Shown here: positions 1 to 4,465 of the stretch, piece after piece | Layout of the letters: each line of letters opens with the position of its first letter | How positions within the stretch are numbered: position 1 is the first letter of the stretch | Source: Burkholderiales bacterium | GTDB lineage: Bacteria; Pseudomonadota; Gammaproteobacteria; Burkholderiales; SG8-41 | Direction of reading: 5' to 3' | Assembly: GCA_019746155.1 (NCBI GenBank) | Contig: JAIESJ010000200.1 | Coordinates: 1-10,296, forward strand | DNA length: 10,296 nt | Program-made: the position numbers and the translations under genes | Notes under the pieces: model-generated | Databases searched by the model: none | The model's input: the letters and a program-made list of their open reading frames with translations, nothing else | What the model was told of the DNA's origin: nothing

Positions 1-75
1 TCATTACTTCGGTCATGGTGTTTCCCTTTCGGTATCATCTCATGACCTCTTGCACACAAAAAATCTGACAGGCTC
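1..75 (-). mobile_element. 5' end of an IS256-like element, running off the left edge
   Basis: On the minus strand an ATG at 16 opens a frame reading M-T-E-V-M before the window ends. This resembles the opening of many IS256/mutator-family transposases (recalled, not searched). A Shine-Dalgarno-like AAAGGGAAA lies 21-29, about six bases upstream of that ATG. The bases from about 47 to 75 (minus strand GAGCCTGTCAGATTTTTTG...) would be the terminal inverted repeat. The boundary at 75-76 is placed because recognisable IS66 coding sequence begins immediately beyond it. Only five codons are visible, so the family call rests on little sequence and the element could be of another family. Confidence 0.45.
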
Positions 76-374
76 CATCTGTGCGAGCCCGTCGATTGAC
101 TTCCGCATGTTTGCCTCCGGCCTCCGCGGTTTACGCCGCCGCCACCGGAAGCTCGACAACGCCAGCCCATGCTCGGTGCAGTGTACGCACGCTGCGTCTG
201 CCCTGAGTGCTCCCAGTCCTCAACATGCTTCGCCCACGTCATACGTTTGTGCGTCGGCTCCCCCGCCTGCTTCGTTACCTTCTTCGTCATCGCTCGCCTC
301 CGTCGACAAAAGAAAGACGACACGCTGACATACCCAGATCAGCCCCCACAATACGAGGACTAGCGGACGCTTAC
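76..374 (-). pseudogene. IS66-family remnant: fused TnpA and TnpB fragments plus terminal repeat
   Basis: This is a decayed end of an IS66-family insertion sequence on the minus strand. A frame starting at 290 (M-T-K-K-V) reads into TWAKHVEDWEHSGQTQRAY. After a one- or two-base frameshift near 183-186 it continues in another frame as CTEHGLALSSFRW, the typical helix-turn-helix region of the IS66 accessory protein TnpA. Around 112 the reading passes straight into NMRKSIDGLAQM (codons 111-76), a hallmark of the second IS66 protein TnpB, so most of tnpA's end and tnpB's start are deleted. The outer end carries minus-strand GTAAGCGTCCGCTAG from 374, which fits the IS66 terminal repeat GTAAGCG. 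The other end of the element is missing, apparently replaced by the IS256-like element. The remnant is non-functional. Confidence 0.75.
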
Positions 375-757
375 GATCATCGTCCTGTATGCCCGGGGCA
401 TGACCACCCGCGACATTCAGGCCTGCTTGCGGGAGCTCTACGGCGTGAAGATTTCGCCCGAGCTCGTCTCGGCGGTGCTCGACGAGGTGGCGGCATGGCA
501 GGCGCGGCCGCTGGAGCCGGCATGCGCCATCGTGTTTTTCGACTGTCTGCGGGTGAGACCGAAATCAAGAACCGGGGCACCCACGACATCCTGATTGCCG
601 TGGTCGACGGCCTGTAGGGCTTCCCGGAGGCGATCAGCGCGGTGTTTCCCGAGGCGCTGGTCCAGACCTGCATCGTGCATCTGATCCGCTACTCGATGCA
701 ATTCGCCTCTTGGAAGGAACGCAAGACCATCGCCGCGGCGTTCAAACCGATTTCCCG
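375..757 (+). pseudogene. IS256 (mutator) family transposase pseudogene
   Basis: The middle of an IS256-family DDE transposase survives in two frames. From 376 one frame reads IIVLYARGMTTRDIQ, then ELYGVKISPELVSAV and WQARPLEPACAIVFFD, which includes the first catalytic Asp region. Near 550, after CLRV, the frame shifts to TEIKNRGTHDILIAVVDGL, with roughly 45 codons of the family's usual sequence missing. A TAG at 615-617 replaces the usual Lys codon. The same frame then continues GFPEAISAVFPEALVQTCIVHLIRYS and WKERKTIAAAFKPI to about 750, where similarity stops. The N-terminus is cut by the IS66 end at 374. With a stop, an internal deletion and both termini lost, it cannot encode an active transposase. 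Confidence 0.85.
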
Positions 758-857
758 CCGTATGATCTCGGTCACCGGAACCCCGGCTTCGGCCTGCTTC
801 AGAACCGCCGTGATCCAGCTCCACTGAAAAGCGCTTTTCCATCGACAAATTCCTCAT
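756..857 (-). pseudogene. IS3-family OrfA N-terminal fragment
   Basis: On the minus strand an ATG at 842 reads M-E-K-R-F-S-V-E. After a one-base insertion near 822 another frame continues WITAVLKQAEAGVPVTEIIRR to about 756. This matches the opening of IS3-family OrfA proteins (helix-turn-helix DNA-binding half of the transposase), usually like KKSRFTEEQIIAVLKQAEAGVP. The rest of the gene is missing, because the fragment runs directly into the IS256 pseudogene coming from the opposite direction. An in-frame ATG at 857 could be an earlier start. Too short and frameshifted to be functional. Confidence 0.7.
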
Positions 858-1116
858 ATCAAACAGGGGTGGTCTGCCGCAAAACTCGCGCTGCTTCTGG
901 ATCAAAATTCCAATGCCGCTCAATGAAGTCAAGCCCCTATAATGTTGCTAAAAAGCAACAGGAATGCCTAAAAATCGTGACTAAATGCGGGCATTTCTTG
1001 CTGTTGGAGACGTAGCTTGGCAGAATCGCTCTTAACTACCGCAATAAGGGTAGGGAACTATACGCTTTAGGCCTGATAGAGGCCTCCGGCGATGGCAAAC
1101 TTAAAAGGAGTATTGC
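858..1116. other. Porin leader region with a perfect hairpin; no gene seen
   Basis: No coding sequence is convincing here. Positions 858-930 may still belong to insertion-sequence debris, but I cannot assign them. A perfect 7-bp hairpin TGTTGCT-AAAA-AGCAACA lies at 943-960. A second inverted repeat, AAATGC-GG-GCATTT, lies at 983-996. Neither is followed by a T-tract. From about 930 the base composition becomes A+T-richer, as expected of a promoter region for the porin gene. Confidence 0.5.
1017..1047 (+). promoter_or_regulatory. Candidate sigma70 promoter for the porin gene
   Basis: TTGGCA at 1017-1022 matches five of six bases of the -35 consensus. The best -10 partner is the weak CAATAA at 1042-1047, with a long 19-base spacing. 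A perfect TATAAT also stands at 938-943 but has no recognisable -35 box at the right distance and is about 170 bases from the start codon. The true start of transcription cannot be decided from the sequence. Confidence 0.25.
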
Positions 1117-2415
1117 ATGAACAAAAAACTGATTGTCTTGGCGGTTACAGGCGCTTTCGCGGCACCTGCCATCGCTCTGGCGCAAGCGAGCACCGTGAGT
1201 ATCTACGGTGTGACCGACGCCTCCTATGAGGATGTGTCGGCCAGCGGCGCCACCGGCACCAACCAGTACGCCTCGCGTGGGCGTATTGCCACCAACTCTT
1301 CGCTAATCGGCTTCAAGGGCACCGAGAACCTGGGCGGGGGGCTAACGGCCATCTTCCAGGTGGAGAACCAGATTTCCCTCGACGGCGTGGGTGGCAACAA
1401 CACCCAGACCATGCCCAACGGCTGGAACACCCGGGACACCTTCGTCGGGCTGGCCGGAAACTTTGGCCAGGCAAGGGTCGGCTTTCTCTCCACGCCGCAC
1501 CGTCAGACGCTTGTCAAGTTCGACGTGATGCCCGGCGCCACCGGCCCCGGCTCGTCGCTGAACTTCATCGGTCGCGTGAATGTCGGCGCGGTGTTCAACC
1601 CCTTGAACGTTGCCACCAATACGACCGCCAACACTTTCGGGGCTTCCGGGGCCGGGACCGGCACTCTCGCCAACAACGTGGGCACCGTCTTCCGGAGCCA
1701 ACAGATCGCGTATTCCACGCCGGACTTCAACGGTTTTCGCGCTCTGTTGGGCTATACTCCGAATGAGAGCCGCGACAATGCCCCTGTGGGCACCGGCCAG
1801 GCGCAGCGCAATCCCAATCTTTGGAACTTGGCGTTGCACTACGACAACGGTCCGTTGAGCCTGGGCGTGAGTTATCTCAAGCTCAACGACTGGACGATCC
1901 AGAGTGTTTCCACCGGCAATCTCACCACCCTCGGCCTCACCGGCACGGAGGATACGCGGAATTGGGTATTAGGCGCGGCCTATACCTTCGGCGCGACTAA
2001 GGTGTCGTTCATGTATGACCGCGTTGATGGCGAGTTCGGCTTGGCTGGCGGTGGCAATGTGAATCTGAAACGCAACGCTTGGTATCTCGGTGCGAAGCAT
2101 TCCGCAGGCCCTCACGAAATCGCCGGTATCTATACCCGACTCGGCGACAACAGCGTGAGCGGCCGCGCGCTCGCCGCTAACCAGACCTACGGCGAGAGCG
2201 GGGCGAACGCGTACGTTCTGCGCTATGGCTACAATTTCAGCAAGCGCACCCAGCTCTACGGCGTCTATGCCCAAGTCCGGAACAAGGCCAACGGTACCTA
2301 TGATTTTTCCGCGATCGACCCGGTGCTCCCAGGCGGGACCGGCGGCGGGGCTGGCACGATCAATGCCGGAGCGGATCCGCGCGTGATCGGCGTCGGTCTG
2401 CGCCACACCTTCTGA
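1117..2415 (+). CDS. Gram-negative general porin (Burkholderia type)
   Basis: This encodes a 432-residue outer-membrane beta-barrel porin of the Porin_4/OmpC-like family, expected to form trimers that let small hydrophilic solutes pass. A signal peptide covers about residues 1-24 (Lys-rich start, hydrophobic core, ALAQA), and the mature part begins with the family's typical STVSIYGVTDASYE. Further family features are SSLIGFKGTENLGGGLTAIFQ around residues 65-85, alternating amphipathic strands throughout, and the C-terminal VGLRHTF. The final Phe is the signal for insertion by the BAM complex. Length is slightly above the usual 350-400, owing to Gly/Thr/Asn-rich loops near residues 150-190 and 405-420. 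AAGGAG at 1105-1110, six bases before the ATG, supports the start. It appears monocistronic, ending in its own terminator. Confidence 0.95.
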   Translation: MNKKLIVLAVTGAFAAPAIALAQASTVSIYGVTDASYEDVSASGATGTNQYASRGRIATNSSLIGFKGTENLGGGLTAIFQVENQISLDGVGGNNTQTMPNGWNTRDTFVGLAGNFGQARVGFLSTPHRQTLVKFDVMPGATGPGSSLNFIGRVNVGAVFNPLNVATNTTANTFGASGAGTGTLANNVGTVFRSQQIAYSTPDFNGFRALLGYTPNESRDNAPVGTGQAQRNPNLWNLALHYDNGPLSLGVSYLKLNDWTIQSVSTGNLTTLGLTGTEDTRNWVLGAAYTFGATKVSFMYDRVDGEFGLAGGGNVNLKRNAWYLGAKHSAGPHEIAGIYTRLGDNSVSGRALAANQTYGESGANAYVLRYGYNFSKRTQLYGVYAQVRNKANGTYDFSAIDPVLPGGTGGGAGTINAGADPRVIGVGLRHTF

Positions 2416-2455
2416 TTTTGTATCGGGCGGGTCCCGAGTCAAAACGGAAGTATCG

Positions 2456-2486
2456 AACGGGCATCTGCGGATGCCCGTTTTTTTTT
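2456..2486 (+). terminator. Rho-independent terminator of the porin gene
   Basis: A perfect 10-bp stem (AACGGGCATC at 2456-2465, GATGCCCGTT at 2470-2479) with a TGCG loop is followed by an unbroken run of nine T (2478-2486, the first two also in the stem). It begins 40 bases after the porin stop. Confidence 0.95.
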
Positions 2487-2680
2487 GGCGCGCCCGGTAG
2501 GGCGCACTCACTTGAAAGTGTAAATCCTACACACCCGGCATGGGCCTGCCTGCCGCAGGCAGGGAAGCGTTAGCCAGACGGCAAGGGTGTCGCGGGCGAC
2601 TGCGAATCTGGAGGAAGCCGAAGGTAAAGCGCCGGCCTGACGGCGAGCCGAGATCCGGAGCAAGTGATTGATTTAACAAC
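2487..2680 (+). mobile_element. 5' fragment of a class C group II intron
   Basis: This non-coding stretch resembles domain I of bacterial class IIC introns, such as the Oceanobacillus iheyensis one (recalled, not aligned by machine). It starts with GCGCGCCC-GGTA-GGGCGCAC at about 2488; the usual intron start is GTGCG or GTGTG, so position 2 may be mutated. It continues with GTGTAAATCCTACAC-like pairing, then a perfect hairpin CCTGCCTG-CCG-CAGGCAGG at 2545-2563. The conserved core follows: AGCGTTAGCC, GGCAAGGGTGTC, GAATCTGGAGGAAGCC and GGTAAAG. Similarity ends near 2670-2680. There is no reverse transcriptase gene, no domain V and no 3' end, so it is a dead remnant. Its location immediately behind a terminator T-tract is the normal target of this class. 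Confidence 0.75.
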
Positions 2681-2755
2681 AACCTCGTTTTACGGCTACG
2701 ACTAATCCGATGGTCGGGAGTGAACCTCCCATGCGTTTGTGAGCGTTGGAACTGA

Positions 2756-2923
2756 GTTTGTCGGAAATCGTCGGTCTTGACTGAGCCGGAATAAAGTATA
2801 TTTTTGATCCCTCTCGTCAATTCTTGGGATTCGCTGATTGGCAGCCTGGACAAATTCACCGAGGACTACATGACCGACAGGGATCAACCCAAGCAACAAA
2901 AGCGCGAAGCGGTATTTGAATGA
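2756..2923 (+). pseudogene. Decayed VapB-type antitoxin gene
   Basis: The last 42 codons before the toxin, open from 2795 to the TGA at 2921-2923, read LIPLVNSWDSLIGSLDKFTEDYM and then DRDQPKQQKREAVFE. This is the toxin-binding tail typical of VapB antitoxins paired with fMet-tRNA-type VapC. The tail's stop overlaps the toxin's ATG as ATGA, the usual vapBC junction. Upstream the expected AbrB-like DNA-binding half is not intact. A TAA at 2792-2794 closes this frame. In another frame only scraps remain, FVGNRRS (2757-2777) and NKVYF (2790-2804), separated by a TGA, resembling VapB motifs of the form NGRSQAVR and DKVYI. The remnant therefore seems to have lost several pieces. An in-frame ATG at 2870 could still yield about 17 residues. 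Confidence 0.6.
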
Positions 2924-3330
2924 AGGTCATGCTCGATACCAATACCTGCATTGCCATCATCAAGCGAAAGCCGCCACAGGTGCTAAAGCGCTTCAACGCT
3001 TACAAGGTGGGAGAAATTGGTATTTCTTGGATAACGCTCGCTGAATTGGAATTCGGTGTTGCCAAGAGCCAGCACCTGGAGGAGAACCAGGCAGCCCTCG
3101 ACGAGTTCGTTTTGCCATTGGAGATTGCAAACTTCGATCGCGAAGCCGCCGGAATTTACGGGCGAGTTCGAGCAACGCTGGAAACAAAGGGGACACCCGT
3201 TGGCTCATTGGACATGATGATCGGGGCGCATGCCTTGGCCTTGGGCGTAACGCTCGCCACCAATAACACGAAGGAGTTTTCCCGTATCACGGGGTTGAAC
3301 ATTGTTGACTGGCTGGATAGCAGCCACTAG
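2920..3330 (+). CDS. vapC: VapC toxin, PIN-domain ribonuclease (fMet-tRNA type)
   Basis: This 136-residue PIN-domain protein belongs to the group annotated as tRNA(fMet)-specific endonuclease VapC. Such toxins cleave initiator tRNA and stop translation unless bound by VapB. The acidic, metal-binding active site appears complete: Asp6 in LDTN, Glu42 in TLAELEFG, Asp98 in GSLDMMIGAHAL, and the C-terminal TNNTKEF (114-120), which is the normal form in this subgroup. The length is normal. The ATG overlaps the stop of the antitoxin remnant by ATGA, so translation was originally coupled. Base use is more A+T-rich than in the mgtE and dehydrogenase genes, which fits horizontal transfer. The oddity is an intact toxin beside a broken antitoxin. 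It may be silent, weakly toxic, or neutralised by an antitoxin elsewhere. Confidence 0.9.
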   Translation: MKVMLDTNTCIAIIKRKPPQVLKRFNAYKVGEIGISWITLAELEFGVAKSQHLEENQAALDEFVLPLEIANFDREAAGIYGRVRATLETKGTPVGSLDMMIGAHALALGVTLATNNTKEFSRITGLNIVDWLDSSH

Positions 3331-3362
3331 GAGTTTGTCGGACTTAGCCCCGACAAACTCCT
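3329..3362. repeat. Large palindrome overlapping the vapC stop codon
   Basis: A perfect 13-bp inverted repeat (AGGAGTTTGTCGG at 3329-3341, CCGACAAACTCCT at 3350-3362) encloses an 8-base loop. The left arm takes in the last two bases of the vapC TAG stop. No T-tract follows on either strand, so it is not a canonical terminator, although the hairpin would be strong. Part of the arm, GAGTTTGTCGGA, recurs exactly at 2754-2765, in the antitoxin remnant. It may be two abutting insertion-sequence ends or a small palindromic element. Confidence 0.7.
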
Positions 3363-3400
3363 GAAATGAAAAAACTTAAGAACGAGGCGAAAAAAACGCC

Positions 3401-3605
3401 ATGCAAGTGACGTTTGTTCCGGTTAGCATAGGGCTTCGACACGTAAAGCTCCTTTATTAAGCAGCCTGTCGCCGAAGCGTCGATCAGCCGCGATCCGTTC
3501 CTCAACGAAGTAGTCCTAAAGCTCGAAGGAAAAATAAACATTCTGCAATGGATGATCGGCTTTCACCTCGCGCTTAGCGTTACGATCCTGTTCAAGATTT
3601 TCACG
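3401..3605 (+). pseudogene. Remnant of a small DUF1640-like coiled-coil membrane protein gene
   Basis: An ATG at 3401 reads MQVTFVPVSIGLRHVKLLY and stops at 3458-3460. This resembles the opening of DUF1640-type proteins (usually with a TFDT...L..V..L pattern). A second frame, open from 3447, reads DPFLNEVVLKLEGKINILQ and then WMIGFHLALSVTILFKIF, the short coiled coil followed by the single C-terminal membrane helix of such proteins. The roughly 60 middle residues are missing and the frames differ, suggesting a deletion. The second frame then runs on without similarity to 3743, through a hairpin and repeat DNA, because the normal stop after the membrane helix is lost. Family assignment of the C-terminal part is moderately secure; that of the N-terminal part is weak. 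Confidence 0.45.
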
Positions 3606-3617
3606 TATCGAGTCGTA

Positions 3618-3639
3618 GGCCGGCAATTCTTTGCCGGCC
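3618..3639. repeat. Perfect 9-bp hairpin, possible terminator
   Basis: GGCCGGCAA (3618-3626) pairs with TTGCCGGCC (3631-3639) around a TTCT loop. Only four T follow, at 3644-3647 after a gap, so termination is possible but not strongly supported. It lies just after the coding remnant, where its terminator would be expected. Confidence 0.4.
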
Positions 3640-3640
3640 A

Positions 3641-3677
3641 CGGATTTTCTGTGCCCTCCGTGATCTCTGTGGCCATT
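3641..3677. repeat. Degenerate copy of the CTCTGTG-type repeat
   Basis: CCCTCCGTGATCTCTGTGGC at about 3655-3674 closely matches GGGCTCTGTGATCTCTGTGGC at 5989-6009, preceded in both by a TTTTCT element. It is a single arm of the repeat that brackets the GxxExxY remnant further right. No GxxExxY coding sequence is visible beside this copy. Confidence 0.55.
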
Positions 3678-3727
3678 GCTTTTGATGTTATAAGTGTTTA
3701 TCCGTGTCGAAGCGTGCCGAACGCGTC

Positions 3728-3756
3728 TTGCTCCATAATGTAGGACGTTCTACAAT
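3728..3756 (+). promoter_or_regulatory. Promoter and probable operator of the second vapBC locus
   Basis: TTGCTC (3728-3733) and TACAAT (3751-3756), spaced exactly 17 bases, form a plausible sigma70 promoter, with the start codon 27 bases further on. The -10 box lies in the near-perfect palindrome TGTAGGACGTTCTACA (3739-3754; 14 of 16 positions symmetric). Phd-type antitoxins repress their own operon by binding such palindromes, so this is the likely autoregulatory operator. The promoter part follows from sequence; operator function is inferred. Confidence 0.6.
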
Positions 3757-3783
3757 CCAGTTTCCCCGGAAAGGAAAGGGCCG

Positions 3784-4023
3784 ATGAAACAACAGATCAG
3801 TCTACGGGAGGCAAACCAGCACCTGTCGCAATACATCGAAGCGGTCGAGCGCGGCGAAGAAGTTGTGATCACGCGTCGCGGCAAACCTATCGCGAGAATC
3901 GTGGCGGTCAGCCGCCACCGGAAACCCAGCCCCGAGCAGATGCAGGCATGGACGCGGTTAAAAATGAGCGCGCGCAATCTCCGCATCGGCAGGCCGAAGC
4001 GGGATGAACTTCATGAGCGCTGA
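3784..4023 (+). CDS. Phd/YefM-family antitoxin of a VapBC-type pair
   Basis: This 79-residue protein is a type II antitoxin of the Phd/YefM fold. The N-terminal half carries the family pattern ISLREANQHLSQYIEAVERGE, then VVITRRGKPIARIV (residues 27-40), which form the dimeric DNA-binding platform. The rest, from about residue 42, is charged (KPSPEQMQAWTRLK ... RPKRDELHER) and would be the flexible tail that wraps and blocks the toxin. AAGGA at 3771-3775, eight bases before the ATG, supports the start. The gene overlaps the following PIN toxin by 20 bases, the usual arrangement for balanced synthesis. It likely represses its own promoter through the palindrome at 3739-3754. Family membership is secure; the toxin partner is inferred from adjacency. 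Confidence 0.88.
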   Translation: MKQQISLREANQHLSQYIEAVERGEEVVITRRGKPIARIVAVSRHRKPSPEQMQAWTRLKMSARNLRIGRPKRDELHER

Positions 4024-4462
4024 GCTCATCACGCTGGACACGAATATCCTGGTCTACGTTGTGGACAGGGCCGCGCTGGACAAGCACCGCAAGGCGTGCA
4101 GAATCATCGATGTCGCGCTCGGCCTGGATTGTGTGCTGACCCTGCAGGCGTTATGCGAATTCTATTTTGCCGTGACGCGGAAGGGCGGATTATCCCCGGC
4201 CGTGGCGCACGAGCAGGTGCAGGCCTGGCAGTCGCTGTTCCCGGTGATCGCCGCCAAACCGGCAACGCTCGTACGCGCCCTGCAGGCCGTGGAATCGCGG
4301 GCAATCGCATTTTGGGACGCCATGCTGTGGGCCACCGCGCGCGAAGCCGGCGTTACCGTGCTGTTAAGCGAGGATTTTCAGGACGGCCAGGTGATCGACG
4401 GCGTTCGCATCGTCAATCCTTTCACCGTAAAGGACATTGGGCGGCTGCTGGGCAAGAATTAG
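4004..4462 (+). CDS. VapC-family PIN-domain toxin
   Basis: This PIN-domain ribonuclease toxin is expected to cleave RNA when not bound by the Phd-type antitoxin encoded just upstream. Counting from the ATG at 4004 (152 residues), the four acidic residues of the active site are all present: Asp12 in TLDTNILVY, Glu52 in LQALCEFYF, Asp105 in FWDAMLWATA and Asp124 in LLSEDF. A second ATG at 4013 would give MSAELITLDTN, equally consistent with the family. Neither has a strong ribosome site, as expected when translation is coupled to the overlapping antitoxin gene. It differs from the first vapC in sequence and in antitoxin class, so the two pairs are not a recent duplication. The mgtE start codon follows after only three bases. 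Confidence 0.9.
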   Translation: MNFMSAELITLDTNILVYVVDRAALDKHRKACRIIDVALGLDCVLTLQALCEFYFAVTRKGGLSPAVAHEQVQAWQSLFPVIAAKPATLVRALQAVESRAIAFWDAMLWATAREAGVTVLLSEDFQDGQVIDGVRIVNPFTVKDIGRLLGKN

Positions 4463-4465
4463 CGA

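Noticed and set aside
50..328. Plus-strand frame of 92 residues
   Set aside because: Low-complexity Ser/Pro/Ala product, antisense to recognisable IS66 coding sequence.
860..930. Possible IS21-type end (ATCAAAATTCCAATGCCG)
   Set aside because: Faintly familiar but I could not support it with an inverted repeat or coding sequence.
438..932. 164-residue minus-strand frame across the IS debris
   Set aside because: It is the antisense of the IS256 pseudogene plus a wrong-frame reading of the IS3 fragment, with no coherent protein features.
938..943. Perfect TATAAT as the main porin promoter
   Set aside because: No -35 box at 15-19 bases upstream and a leader of about 170 bases would result; kept only as a remark.
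943..960. Hairpin TGTTGCT-AAAA-AGCAACA as a terminator
   Set aside because: No T-tract follows and the stem is A+T-rich; no gene ends just upstream.
3552..3743. 63-residue frame as a stand-alone gene
   Set aside because: Its first part is the tail of a broken coiled-coil gene and the rest crosses a hairpin and repeat DNA; no ribosome site.
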